A DNA stretch of 64,000 nucleotides from Yponomeuta sedellus (GCA_934045075.1 OW203726.1:22817488-22881487); one strand, 5' to 3'; numbered from the stretch's first letter, positions 39,679-50,856 are shown. Numbers and translations are program-made. The notes: generated from the letters alone by a model not told the origin.

Positions 39679-40177
39679 ATATAAACACAATGTTTAATTT
39701 TACGTACAAATAAATAACTTTACAAATAAAATCATTTAAATCTAAGCTTAGCGTAAATTCCCTAGTTAAATGGTCATTATTTGACTTATCTGCTTTGATC
39801 CGTTGATCTCAGGACTTGAGACGCTTCGGGGTGCTTTAACAAAAAACTGCTGTTGATCGTAGGTCCTATAAAAATTGTCACAGTTGTTAGTTAATATTTG
39901 TCACGTTCACTGCTAAGCTGGGTTCAGACGAGTGTAATATGTAACGTAATCCAAGAAGTAATGCAACGCGAATCGTTTGTGCAGACGACGCTGCGAGCGC
40001 TACATGTAATGCTCCTAGTGCGTCTACACGCAGGATTTGTGTTCCATTACACGTCATATTACATTACACGATACACGCGTCCGGACCCGGCTTTAGAAAA
40101 AAACGTATTGTAGAAAAAGTTACGATTTTTTCTCGCTAGGCAGCACCCCGAATAGCTTTAATGCTTTTTGCACCTAC
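39679..40177. other. Intergenic DNA with inverted words around ATTACA
   Basis: 39,920-40,080 contains TAATATGTAACGTAAT, ATTACACGTCATATTACATT and related words that partly pair. Possibly a decayed MITE. No gene. Confidence 0.3.
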
Positions 40178-40555
40178 GTAATGAAATAATTTAAACAGCG
40201 TCCAGTGGCATCTTCACTCGCTTCACTTGATGGGTGAAGGGACCGCCCGGATGCTGTAGTGCCTGGGACATGGCTTTAAAGATGGTGTAGGCTTGCCCAG
40301 CACCTATACCATCCTGACAGCTTAGTCGGCCAAGCCCACAGGAAAGACTCTTCAATAAGTGCGGAGCCAACCAAGCCGCGGGTTTCCTCACGATGTTTTC
40401 CTTCACAGTTAGCGTGCGGTGCTGCGACTACAAATACGCAAATGTACGTAACTTTGAAATTAAATAAAGTCATTGGTCCACGCCTGAACTGGGGATCGAA
40501 GCTGTGTCTCTCGCTTGCGAGTCCACTGTTCTACCCACTGAGCTACCTCGGCTTT
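40178..40555 (-). mobile_element. SINE-C, full length
   Basis: Mirror of 3978-4385: AAACAGCGTCCAGTGGCATC, CTATACCATCCTGACAGC, CACGATGTTTTCCTTCACAG, then the head with CTCGCTTGCGAGTCCACTG and CCACTGAGCTACC. Confidence 0.85.
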
Positions 40556-41150
40556 AACGCGGCACTTCATGAAACGCTGCCCCTTTGCAGCGCTCGTGTC
40601 TCGCAGTGTCGTAATTTTTTCACGCCACTCCGGGCACATGCTTTGTTTTGTAAACAATGCCATTCTTCCCCCTTAGCCGGCGACCGAGTTGTAACGCGAT
40701 GAGGCGTCAATAGCGATACGATACTGTTGCGCTAAGTGACCTCGGTTTTTGTTGACAAATTCTATGTTACGTTGTACTTGTATAGCTGAAAAATGTGCAC
40801 TAGATACACCAGGGATTACATAAGAGACTTATAAAATAACAGTACAGTACATAATTTAAAAAGTGATTTCTTCCAGACAACCATTGACGGAAAAGAAGAA
40901 ACTGAAACTGAAATACGGGTAGTCGGCGCAACTAAACAATATTTGACAACATATTATTTTATAGTTGATACACATACATAAACGATACATTAGTAGGAAA
41001 TTGATACACTATGTCACAGTTTTTATATAAAATCTGCAGTGGCACTGTTGGTACGGTGTAAACCTCTACACGATTTTTATATTTTTCAACACTTTTGCTT
41101 TAAAACTACATTCGCTTGAGGCCATTGTAAAGTTAAAAATTACGCATTAT
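40556..41150. other. Intergenic DNA with LINE tail scrap
   Basis: 40,800-40,870 (GGATTACATAAGAGACTTAT, ACAGTACAGTAC) matches 60,590-60,632. No gene. Confidence 0.4.
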
Positions 41151-41260
41151 CTATATACATAAAATTCAAAGTTCCGACTGACTGACTCACTCATCAACGT
41201 TCAGCCCAAGCCGTTGGACCTAGGAAGCTGAAATTTTGCACATAGGGTTTATATAATAAT
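41150..41260 (+). mobile_element. Repeat J, common insect dispersed repeat
   Basis: AAAATTCAAAGTTCCGACTG, (GACT)n, CATCAACGTTCAGCCC, GCCGTTGGACCTAGGAAGCT and GAAATTTTGCACATAGG, phrases seen in many insect genomes. Class uncertain. Confidence 0.5.
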
Positions 41261-42334
41261 TGTTGGCGCAGCAGCGAAACGGTCCAATGCTGGCGCCCCT
41301 CTTCACCTTCCCCGCGGACACCCGTGAGCGGTATTCACTTTTTGATTGCAACATCAAGACTACACGCCTTTTTGTCTTCTCCTTCATAAAAAATATTTTG
41401 TAACAACTTAAAACTACAGTCCACAATCGAATACTTTCATTTACCACGAAACATAATATAATACTAAATAAAGCAAATTTGAAACGAATAGTTCCAATTT
41501 TCACCACGCTCAAGTGGCGCCATTCGATTCACCAAAATAGTCAAAGGTGCCCGCCATTTTCGTATTTATAAACGTCAAAGTTGTTGCGACGCGATTGTTC
41601 GAGTGATAAAGTTTGTTTCATTTACATGTTGTACTGTTTTCTCGCTATTGTGTTTAAAAACGTTGTAATATACACATGCGGATTGTTGTTTACAAACTCG
41701 TCTGCTCGTTTGTGAACATAAACTTACCGCCTCCTTAGTATCATAAATGTGTGGAAGTTTATTACATAATCATTTATTTATAAAATAACTAATTTCTTTC
41801 TGCTTTCTCATATTTAAATCGAAATTTTTAATAACTTCACCCATTCTTTCTATGTCTTGGATTTTGATTTGCTACTACGAACTTTTGTAGTAACGCTACT
41901 GACAACTTTTACCTACTATTAAACTATGTTTTAATATTTATTCTGCCTCGACAAACTTCTTGTTGCCATGACAACGCAATAAATAAATATTGGCTTGGAA
42001 AAATATTGCAGTAACAATGAAACTAAAATTATCATTACCGGAACGCCTTACCGGGACATCAACTATTCTGTGTCTCATACATGTCTATGTCTCACTCAAT
42101 ACAGATCTTTGCCTATCTGTATGCCAAGTTTCATACAAATCCGTTCTGTCGTTAATGCGTAGTTAATTCATTAACAAATATCCACACATCTTCACAAACA
42201 TTCATATTATTTTGTAACATTAGTAGGATTTTATCGAAGTTTTGTAAAGTCTTAACAGTTTGATGTAAGTCTTAAAATAAAGTGTTATTGAAGTCATATT
42301 CTAGTTATCGCAGGCACCCTTCCAACACCTTATT
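41261..42334. other. Intergenic DNA, no gene supported
   Basis: 41,880-42,190 has dispersed-repeat phrases (ATGCCAAGTTTCATAC, GTTCTGTCGTTAATGCG). A 97-codon minus frame (41,220-41,513) has no domain. Confidence 0.35.
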
Positions 42335-42485
42335 AAACTTACAATCACCAGCCCACCGTTGCCTACTGCTGGAAGCTCAGGATAGAAGCTGGGATAGCAT
42401 CTAACCTGCAAATGCTATCTCTCACGGTTCTTTGCCATCCTCATCCAGGGGCCTTCCGACGACAATCATCCGACCATCGGCCCAC
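42335..42485 (+). mobile_element. RTE 5' UTR-like fragment
   Basis: CACCAGCCCACCGTTGCC, TACTGCTGGAAGC, TTTGCCATCCTCATCCAGG and CCTTCCGACGACAATCATCC. Related to the element start at 51,205. Confidence 0.5.
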
Positions 42486-42544
42486 TCCACGATTTATAGA
42501 GATTTTCTTTTATTTTTCATGTTTTCATAAAACTTTGTAAGTCT

Positions 42545-42690
42545 GTATGTATGGTGGATCTGGACTGGGAACTTGCCAGAGACTTACGACGACCCGGACG
42601 ACCGTCCTCGACGTGGAAGAGAAACCACGATCCCGACACGATGTCAGGATCGTGGCAAGTGGCAGTCCCTGGCCTCTGCATACCTCTATA
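42545..42690 (+). mobile_element. RTE 3' end fragment
   Basis: GATCGTGGCAAGTGGCAGTC and CTGGCCTCTGCATACC match the end at 45,250-45,300. GATCCCGACACGATGTCAGGATCGTG holds a short inverted duplication. Confidence 0.5.
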
Positions 42691-42784
42691 TTTTCATGTT
42701 GTTGTTCAAACAACTAAAACCAGATTTATGTTGTTGCCAAGTTGGAAAATTCCTAAGAATGTGTGTTACGAAGCACAGCAAGAT

Positions 42785-42900
42785 TAGTTTAAAAAATATT
42801 AGTTCGTAATTAGCGAATGTTTGATGTACATTAATTACGTTTTACGATGTTTTGTGCTCTTGTAGCGACTTCGATAAATTAATAAAATAAATAAGTAGTG
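42785..42900 (+). mobile_element. LINE-like 3' tail fragment
   Basis: Same family as 1612-1735: AATATTAGTTCGTAATTAGC, GATGTTTTGTGCTCTTG and TTCGATAAATTAATAAAATA. Confidence 0.45.
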
Positions 42901-43049
42901 AAGGAAAATATGCTGTGGATATCTAAGAGAAACGTAATTATTTGCGTTCGTTTTTCGCTCTATTGCAATAACGGCTTGATGCGATTTTACTCCAGTTCCT
43001 ACAACATAACAACAAATAATACAAAGGAAATAAATTTGAGACAAATTCA

Positions 43050-43272
43050 ATGAAATAACACATTAAATGTGCTACATAATTTTTGTTTTTTTCTGGTTGT
43101 GCAATAAAGTGTCTACACCCTGTGGCATTACGGAACCCTCTGTGCAAGAGTAAGCGTAAAGATAACACATTTGTGGTACATAATTTCCGTTTTTCTGGTT
43201 GTGTCATAAAGTGGCTACCCTATGTGGCATTACGGAACCTTCTGTGCAAAAGTCCGACCCACGCTTAGCAGG
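43050..43272. repeat. Two-unit tandem repeat, about 116-bp period
   Basis: TTTCTGGTTGTGCAATAAAG...GTGGCATTACGGAACC at about 43,090-43,135 is repeated as TTTCTGGTTGTGTCATAAAG...GTGGCATTACGGAACC at about 43,193-43,240. Substitutions show it is not recent. Confidence 0.7.
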
Positions 43273-43439
43273 CGTTTTATTGACCTAATCCTTAGACTCA
43301 TAAATTCAGTCCCAGCGTAGTAACATTCAATAAATATAATGTATTTTGTATACCCGCGATCAACCCTCAAACCGTGCCCTTTCCCTGCGGCATTGTCTCG
43401 CCAAAACCATTACATTACTTACACAATATAAATAATAAG

Positions 43440-43530
43440 GCGCCCATACATCGGCTGGCGGAAGTGACGCAATCCGGCCGGAAGCCGCGGGTACCTCCGA
43501 GCAAATATGGCCGCCGGCGGCAGTAAGTCA
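43440..43530 (+). promoter_or_regulatory. Candidate CpG/ETS-type promoter with minimal first exon
   Basis: CGGAAGTG, CCGGAAGC and ACTTCCGG (ETS-like) lie within 130 bp in GC-rich sequence. ATG at 43,507 begins five codons rich in Ala and Gly, then GTAAGT at 43,523 could be a 5' splice site. No further exon was recognised. Confidence 0.25.
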
Positions 43531-43884
43531 CGCCCGCAAATTCCCGGTCCACTTCCGGTGGCCCGTTTGATTCACGACTTTGCGACACTGAGGGCCTATC
43601 GTGAACCATAAATTGCAGCAGCAGCCTACATGCGTCTTACAGCAGGGCGAGGCCTTCTCTCAGTGTTGTTGTTATTTGAGTTTTAAGTGCCATTTTTTTT
43701 ATGAAGTGTATGTTCATAAATCAAGACGTGCAATATTTGGGCGAACCGATGAGGGTAAAATTCAATTTGTCAATGGGCACTTTTGTAATGCACCTATAAT
43801 TAATTTCAGAAGGCTAAAAAATAAATGTGTGTGCGTTTGTTGAGTGTTTGTTTGACAAACGTATTAATATTTCCACAATACTAC

Positions 43885-44056
43885 GGGTCATACATTGCTT
43901 CCACACTAGGATACCCTGTGTCGTAGGAACCAAAAACAACGACATCACAAACATGTAAACATCCAAGCCCTGGGCTTTTTTTTTGTTCCCAGCCGGGATT
44001 CGAACCACACTTTGAGGTTGTAGCATACACGACATCCGCACGTCAGAAGCGCCAGC
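43885..44056 (-). mobile_element. SINE-K copy with tRNA-like head
   Basis: CATACATTGCTTCCACACTA, ACCCTGTGTCGTAGGAACC and ACGACATCACAAACATG, then a poly-T stretch and CCGGGATTCGAACCACACTT (B-box side) to about 44,056. This copy shows the tRNA-derived head of the family. Confidence 0.7.
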
Positions 44057-44392
44057 GCACACTGAATGACCGACCTGCTCGCAGGGCGCATAAGTTCTTT
44101 AGCCACGCAACGAAGCTGGCCTCGCGCTGTGATTCGTCGGTCAATTTTTCCTCGCCGTAGTACTTACTACCAGCAACATTGAATATTCTTTAATGTTAAC
44201 AGATATTATCTTTAATAAATCTTCGAATCTTACACGCCTTGAATTGCTTACTGAGTTTCTTCATTTACACGCAAAAAGGTATACGATTTATGTCAGAAAA
44301 AGTGCTGCACGGCACATTTACTACATAATGGTTTAATACCTTATCATGACTTGAATGTAATGCTACGAGTATCTCTAGAATGCTGTTTCGTA
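44057..44392. other. Intergenic DNA, nothing recognised
   Basis: No gene or repeat identified. Confidence 0.4.
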
Positions 44393-44781
44393 CGATATCA
44401 ACCCTTTATATGTCCCCACTGTTGGGGCACGGGTCTATTTCTGTATTGCAGAAAGGCTAGGCCATACTCCACCACGGGGGCCAAGTCCGGGTTGGTGGAG
44501 GAATATAAGACAGTGGCGGGTCTTATTGTCAGAAGTTATCAAGCCGCCCATAAGGCGTCTGACATGGCTTAACGACTGCCATTACATGACAGCCGATATC
44601 AACGGCTTAAAGTGCCTTGCGAAGCATGGAAGCGGTCGGAAAAATACCACTAGCGGTAGTCACGAGATGGTCACCCATCCAGTACCTGACCGCGCCTGTT
44701 GCTTAACCAAAGTGATTGATTCTAGTCACTCGCTTCGAGTGATTGACTCGAGTGTTCGAGTGACTCGGCCATGAGGGCTTC
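44393..44781 (-). mobile_element. SINE-D, full length
   Basis: Minus strand: 5S-like GGTTAAGCAACAGGCGCGGT, CTGGATGGGTGACC, then the body and TTGATATCG end. The head has a local expansion of CACTCG words (44,728-44,765). Confidence 0.85.
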
Positions 44782-45003
44782 ACATATTTTGTACATATTT
44801 AAGTAATAAATAAGAAATAAATAATTATAGATAGATTTTGAGAACACTTTATTACTTAACCGGAAAAATTTCAATTTCATAAATCTAAGAATATTATAAA
44901 TATGTGCTCTTATATCATTATGGCAAAACAGACTTATTATTGACATAGCACAGTAAGTGTAATGATGATCCTCAGACTAGTGGCGTTAATCTACAACTGA
45001 TTG
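44782..45003. other. Short AT-rich spacer
   Basis: No gene seen. Confidence 0.4.
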
Positions 45004-45320
45004 CATCTGATTGAAAGATTGTCGAAACAAATATACCTATATTGCAAATGTGAGTCAAAAGGCTGGTAAGAGATGTCCCGTGCGGACATACATCGACCAA
45101 ATAAGGGATGTATTACCAAAGGGGAAGATAAAGAGTCTCGTAAAAAGTTTAGTAAGGCTCTCAACAGGTTTTTAAAGATAAAAAGTACCCGAAACTTGCA
45201 TGCGTGAATGCAACGACTTATGAAAGTTGATGAAGCGAAGGTGATCTGTCGGGATCGTGGCAAGTGGCAGTCACTGGTCTCTGCCTACCCCTCTGGGATA
45301 CAGGCGTGAGGTTATGTATG
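45004..45320 (+). mobile_element. RTE 3' end with a roughly 47-bp internal insertion
   Basis: Encodes pieces of the RTE C-terminus in broken frames and ends GGGATACAGGCGTGAGG, TTATGTATGTAT. An unrelated block at about 45,132-45,179 sits between GATAAAGAG and GATAAAAAG. Confidence 0.7.
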
Positions 45321-45455
45321 TATTTACAACTTGCTTTTTTCACATTGCCTGAGTTATGGTGTAAAATTCGAATGACCTAAATTTTATTCCATAAATTCAC
45401 GATCTCTATAAATCAATGAGAAGGTGTCGCATCGTTGGCCAGATAATTTAGACAT

Positions 45456-45601
45456 GTAAAGATGTTCGAAATTTCACTGATGCCGGTGTGTCACCCATTA
45501 GCTCAGTTGGAAAGAGCGCTGGCACGGATAGCCAGAGGTCGCGGGTTCGAATCCCGGCATGGGTGAAATTTTTAGCCTCTAAATAGGTTTTTAAAATTTA
45601 G
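45456..45601 (+). mobile_element. SINE-A copy with best-preserved tRNA-like region
   Basis: CCCATTAGCTCAGTTGGAAA, GCGCTGGCACGGATAGCCAG, GGTCGCGGGTTCGAATCCCG and GCATGGGTG. All tRNA-like stems can form, but the loop is ACGGATA and the sequence is embedded in the SINE. Confidence 0.85.
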
Positions 45602-46189
45602 AAATCGTTTGATTGGTGACAGGCCCTAAGGGATGGCCCTTTTGTGTCTGAGTGGACTGTTTGTTATTTGCCTGGATTAGAAAATTAGTCGGCACTAAAT
45701 ATTTACGTTAATGGTATAGTATTTATGGTATTAACGTGTTGTTTTTTGTTTCAGGTAAAAATCTACTGGGCGAGATAAGGTTATGTTACCTAATTAAGAA
45801 TGGTTGTTGTCAAAAACTCTTTATTACCTTAAGTTCCTGATAGTCATCATCTGATTACAGGCCATGAAATACTAAAGGCGTCCACGAAAACTTTTCGACA
45901 TAACTGTAAAAGTAGGAGTACGTACTCCACGTGAAGTTAAAGAAAACTCGAAAATAATATATTTTTTTGTGATTTACCTCCTTAGCACTGGCATTGAATA
46001 TTATAATGGTTCTCCATTACTAGGTAAAAATCACTTAAACGCGTTATAAAATTAATTGTTTATTATACGTAAACAACAAGAAAATTAGAGATTGCTCTGT
46101 TACAGTACAGTGTGACCCCCAAGCCGCTCAATTACTTACTATATTGTACACACTACAAAGTAGGTGTACACATGGTAAAGACCAACTAC
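45602..46189. other. Intergenic DNA, nothing recognised
   Basis: No gene or shared repeat. Confidence 0.4.
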
Positions 46190-46254
46190 ATACATTCATT
46201 CATACATACATACATAACCTCACTCCTGTATCCCAAAGAGGTAGGCAGAGACCA

Positions 46255-46561
46255 GAGTGCTTAGTGCGAGTTTGACAGATCCAATCGAATAACTTTACTA
46301 CCGCGTTAATCGAGAATTGAGTAGTGAGTATGAGTAAGTTAACCGTTCGAACTGGCAAAACGCTGTCACAGTACAACTTGCACTCGCGTTAATTCGTGTT
46401 TTGGCTGGTAAACGTGTTCACTTCTCAACGTAAACCATTACAACTCGCACTCAGCAATTTTAATTTCCATACTTGTCGCTAGGTGGCGCTTCCTCGATGC
46501 CATAGAAATATGAGTTTACGTTAACGCGATCGAGTAGTTAAAAAACTCGCACTAAGCACTC
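46255..46561. mobile_element. MITE with 19-bp perfect terminal inverted repeats
   Basis: GAGTGCTTAGTGCGAGTTT at 46,255-46,273 and its exact reverse complement at 46,543-46,561. 307 bp, no open frame. The host site is the RTE copy. Confidence 0.8.
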
Positions 46562-46712
46562 AGGCCTCCTATTACGTAGCACTTCACTCTATCGAGTGAA
46601 GCATTTAGACGACTCCTAAGTGTCAAAAAATTTATGCATTTGACAGCCTGAGTAGCTTAAAAAAGGAAAAATAAACGTCACTCAACTCAGTGGACACTTA
46701 CGTAATGAGGCC
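46562..46712. mobile_element. Second small inverted-repeat element, 151 bp
   Basis: GGCCTCCTATTACGTA on the left pairs with TACGTAATGAGGCC on the right (2-bp bulge). Adjacent to the 307-bp MITE without spacer. Confidence 0.55.
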
Positions 46713-47049
46713 CCTGGGACTGCCACTTGCCACGATCCTGACAGATCACCTTCGCTTCATCAACGTTCAAAAGTCTTTGCATGCACGCACGCCGGTTCCG
46801 GGTACTTTTTATCTTCCCCTTTGCTAATACTATTTGGTCGATGTATGTTCGCCGCCCGCCGTCCCTTACCCGCCCTTCCACTCACATTCGCAATTTATAT
46901 TTGTTTCCAAAATCTTTCATCCTTCATCCTCTCCACATGCCCAAACCAACGCAACATTCCTTTCTCAATTCTAGTCACTACATCTTCTTTCAGTCCACAA
47001 CGTTCTCTAATCAGACTATCTTGTAATTCAAAGTAACACTACACATACT

Positions 47050-47547
47050 CCTTAAGGACCTCATTTCTACTAAAAGACAATCTAAAATTGCTTAGAAATT
47101 TCTATCAGGAATAAATCTGCCAATTGTACCTCTTCTTTTGTAACTTTTGTCTCTGTAATTATTTTCTGATGTGTACAGTAAAGAATATTCTTATCTTATC
47201 TAAAAGTAGTCAAAAAGGCTTAAGACTTATTAAAGCATGGCCTGAGTAATAAAATAGTGGATCAGCAAAAACAAGGGTTATTTAAAAATATACACAAAAG
47301 AACCAACATTTAAGCCACCCGCTCGCAGAGCAATAAAGAACATTGTTTTAAAAACCTTTACAATTTTTATGTGTCGCTCGGGTAACCGTAGCAATTTAAT
47401 ACGGACTGGATCAAAATGAACGCCATCTGTAACTGCAACATTGCACAGATACATAATGTATGTGCATTGTACGATATATCTACATATCGACTGTGATCTA
47501 GCTATTGCCAGATTTATTGCTCATATTTTGATCGACTCATATTTAAG
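47050..47547. other. Intergenic DNA with a LINE tail scrap
   Basis: AAGAATATTCTTATCTTATC at about 47,183 matches the end at 37,050. No gene. Confidence 0.4.
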
Positions 47548-47885
47548 GGGTATTTTCTTTTTGTTTTTAAATACTTCCCTAGTCGCTGGATAGATGGCGC
47601 TGAACTTAGTAAGTTACTGTGAGATACGGAAAACCATACTTTTTTTATTATTTCCCTTGGATTTTTGAGATCATAAAACGTAACTTACGTTATGTAATTT
47701 GTCACTTACATCACATGTTGAAATAAAATTACAAGGAAAAGAAAACAAAATAACAATATTTTCTCAATCAATGTTTATCAATCGCCTCAAATCTTAAGAC
47801 ACGGCTAGTAACGTAGTAACGTAATTCAGCGCCATCTACATACTTCTTGAGAACTACTTTTTTTTAATACTCAAAAAGAAAATCC
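47548..47885. mobile_element. MITE with about 60-bp imperfect inverted ends
   Basis: ATTTTCTTTTTG and AGATGGCGCTGAA on the left mirror TTCAGCGCCATCT and CAAAAAGAAAAT on the right, in matching order. No coding capacity. Confidence 0.55.
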
Positions 47886-48472
47886 TGTTTCAAAAACTCT
47901 TTTTGACTTCATTCTGTTTTGTTTTATTCTTTCACGCACTCCTCTCATCTTTCTCTATGGAATTGAAACATTTTTTTAACTCTGTACAAGGTTCGTGCTT
48001 TTGTCAGTGTTGTGTAAGGTAGAGAAACTATTCAATATTTACTGGTTTGATACACGAAATTTAGAAAGGCATTGATAGGAATTTTCCATATGCTTACATA
48101 TTAATACATTCTTAAATCCAAGTACACAGTCTGGATCAACATTTTCACAAAATGGCGGCAGCTATTAACTTCCCGGCGATTTCGCAATCTATTTCGAATA
48201 TAAACTTTTATTTTATTATTTTTCTCGGGACTCCGTGCCATTTCCTCTCTGAATCACTTCGGTCTAGTGATAATTTCAGCCAACATCCGTCGTCGACCAC
48301 GAGACAGAATGGGAACGTACGAAACGTGCGTTCGTGTTCAGAGAGCGACACTTCAGCTCATGGTTGGGCCATTGTACGTAGTAAGCGCTGATGTATATTA
48401 ACACTCCAGACACTAGGGTTTCCTCACAATGCTTTTCTTCACGGTTACCTAGTGATATTTATAACTTCACAA
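47886..48472. other. Intergenic DNA, no gene supported
   Basis: 48,152-48,391 is a 79-codon frame without a recognised domain. 48,400-48,460 is a repeat G / SINE-C scrap. Confidence 0.35.
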
Positions 48473-48603
48473 ATTTTAAAAACCTATTTGGAGGCTAAAA
48501 ATTCCACCCATGCCGAGATTCGAACCCGCGACCCCTGGCTATTCGTGCCAGTGCTCTTTCCAACTGAGCCAATGGGCGACTTCAGTGAAATTTCGAACAG
48601 GCA
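48473..48603 (-). mobile_element. SINE-A copy
   Basis: CACCCATGCCGAGATTCGAA, CCTGGCTATTCGTGCCAG and AGCCAATGGGCGAC. Part of the 5' region is deleted. Confidence 0.8.
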
Positions 48604-48945
48604 GCAACTTCACAAATGTAACAGGCAATTTTATCAAGGCTCTAAAAGCTTACCTAATGGAAATGTGTCCTTATAGTATCCTCGAATTTAATAATTATAA
48701 AAGCACCCAATGAATTTTATTATTAACTCATAATTTTGACAAAGAATTCTATGTACTTAATTGCAATTATTTTTTTTCCCTTTTGATCTTTTGTTTTCTA
48801 ATGTATAAGTTGTAAATTAATTTAATTAAATCCTTACTTTTAAGTATTTTGCTATGCCTTAATTGGTAAAATTACACGTGCAATATCTAATTATAATATC
48901 TATGAATACTGTAATTTATGGCAATAAATGAATTGAATTGAATTA
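48604..48945 (+). mobile_element. LINE 3' end (coding end plus UTR and GAATT tail)
   Basis: Coding end to TGA at 48,711-48,713 encodes FIKALKAYLME and YSILEFNNY, resembling the extreme C-terminus of insect Jockey/CR1-like LINE proteins. The UTR finishes GGCAATAAATGAATTG and (GAATT)n. Confidence 0.55.
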
Positions 48946-49564
48946 ACAGAAACTGCAGTTTCTGCAGACTTGAAATTTCCACAGCTAGCCTCATAGTTGG
49001 GCCATTGTACGTAGCAAGCGCTGTTAATACTTCAGACACTAGGATTTCCTCACATTGTAATATAGTATAACTTTTGTAAATAATAAAACTGGAAAGACTT
49101 CAACTTTGTGTTTTATTTGTAGTATATTTTATTTTTAATAAAAACCGAAATGAACACGGAATAAGCAGGTAAAAACAGTCAGGTCTAGTCAAAATGTAAA
49201 GGAGTAATACTAAAAATGAGCGAATCTCAAAAATCGGTGACGTAATTTTAAACTTTGAAATTGATAGACAGCATTAAATAAATATAAAAAAATGGTGTAA
49301 AGTGGTTTGCACCGATACAACATATTTTTGTTCACTAGTATGAAAACGTCAGAAATGTGCATAACTTAGAAACTAAAGTCATTAGTGCACGCCGGGAATC
49401 GAATTCGCTACCTCCCGATTGAGAAGCCAGCGTTCTACCATTCTGCTAACACTACTCCCGTTTGGTAGGGGTTTGAGTCCGGCCTAGCATTCGGTAGGTC
49501 GTGGGTTCGAATCCTGGCATGTACCATTGTTTGGCACATGCCAGTTGAATTTGTTTTCAAATGA
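48946..49564. other. Intergenic DNA with tRNA-like SINE scraps
   Basis: 49,385-49,450 (GGGAATCGAATTCGC) and 49,478-49,525 (GTAGGTCGTGGGTTCGAATC) are tRNA-like fragments in opposite orientation. Otherwise nothing seen. Confidence 0.45.
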
Positions 49565-49718
49565 TATTCTTTTTAATGCACTAACCCGTGCTAAGGACAA
49601 TTTTAAAAACCTATTTACCTATTTAAAAATATTTAGTGCTGGCACGGATAGCCAGAGGTCGCGGGTTCGAATCCCGGCTTGGGTGGAATTTTATTTAAGC
49701 CTCTAAATAGGTTCTAAA
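49565..49718. mobile_element. SINE-A head-to-head fragments
   Basis: A minus-strand tail piece (49,565-49,618, GCACTAACCCGTGCTAAGG) is joined to a plus-strand body (49,636-49,718, GCTGGCACGGATAGCCAGAG). An inverted pair, partly deleted. Confidence 0.75.
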
Positions 49719-50450
49719 AATTACGTACGTTGGTCAATTTATAGTAGAAATACCACTCTCTAACTGTGAAGTACAGCAATGCGAAAAATCTAAGGGTCTG
49801 AAAGTTTATCTTATTTTTATCGTGTCGGTGAAAATCATTCAAATTTTAGTGACCCAGAACTCGGCCCCGCGCACTTCAGCTTCTGAGGACAAAACAAACA
49901 CTTCACCCTTCCTTTTTAATTTCAATCGCTGAGGTATTTGAATACTTCAGACACTCAAGTTTCCTCGTCGTCAGGCTATACTAGTCCACTGCTAGACATA
50001 GCCCTCCCCTAACGTGCGCCACGTTGTGCTATCATAGGGGGTAATGCCCATAATCCCCACGCTGGGCATGCGGGTTGGGGATCGCAGTTCGGTGGAATTG
50101 TACTGCAGGGGGCGCTGCTGCCCATGTTTTGCTGCACGTTTCGTTACGGTGTTTGTTTTATTCGTTTTTAAATTCACCTTAATTCTGTAAAACGATGGAG
50201 TTCTCGAGAACCTTCTTTGTCGTTCTGTTCACCTTCTGTTAATAGAGAACAGCGACCGTGGTGATGACAACGAGCTATTTATTTTCACAATTATTGCCAC
50301 GAAACCGGGATGTGGGATGTCTATTTACGTTCTAGTAACGATTGAAGGGCTAACTGAACAGAAAACAAACTTTATTATCGCTATGAGAGCGAAGCGCTCG
50401 TAAATAATCAATAAGACCCGCTTAGTTTATAACTAAGATATTAGTTTCAT
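49719..50450. other. Intergenic DNA with a LINE-like 3' scrap
   Basis: 49,970-50,060 has AGTCCACTGCTAGACATAGC and CCTCCCCTAACG, typical of LINE 3' regions. No gene. Confidence 0.4.
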
Positions 50451-50672
50451 CGATATCAACCCTTGTATATCCCCACTGCTAGGGCACGGGTCTCTTCCTG
50501 CATCGCAGGAAGGTTAGGCCATATTCCACCACGGAGCCAAGTCCGGGTTGGTGGAGGATTGTAAGACAGTGGCGGGCCTTACTGTCAGAAGTTGTCACGC
50601 CACCCATAAGGCCTCTGACATGGCTTAACGACTGTCATTACATGACAGAGTCATCAACGGCTTAACGAAGCT
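50451..50672 (-). mobile_element. SINE-D, lacking the 5S-like head
   Basis: CGATATCAACCCTTG, hairpins, body to GACATGGCTTAACGACTG. Confidence 0.8.
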
Positions 50673-50703
50673 ATAGTAATAATTTAATTTGTTTATACAA
50701 GAC

Positions 50704-50856
50704 CCGGGTTGGTGGAGAATTGTACGACAGTGAGTGGTCTTACAATCCTCCACCAACCCGGACTTGGCCCCCGTGGTGGAGTATGGCCTAACCTTCCTAC
50801 GATGCAGGAAGAGACCCGTGCCCCAGCAGTGGGGACATTCATGGATTGATATCGAT
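50704..50856 (+). mobile_element. SINE-D 3' part, inverted partner of the preceding copy
   Basis: Plus-strand CTTACAATCCTCCACC to CCCCAGCAGTGGGG and GATTGATATCGAT, preceded by a minus-strand scrap (CGGGTTGGTGGAGAATTG). Together with 50,451-50,672 it makes an inverted pair. Confidence 0.75.

Larger units (their letters stand above)
46190..47049 (-). mobile_element. RTE 3' end split by two inverted-repeat insertions
   Basis: A TACA tail and CCTCACTCCTGTATCCC run to 46,254; the same element resumes at 46,716 (GGGACTGCCACTTGCC) and ends at the shared boundary CAAAGTAACACTACACATAC (47,049). The gap is filled by two miniature elements. Confidence 0.8.

Noticed and set aside
45456..45601. tRNA gene call for the SINE-A tRNA-like region
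   Set aside because: Many diverged copies with the same flanks, target duplications at some, and an anticodon loop without U33 show it is a SINE.
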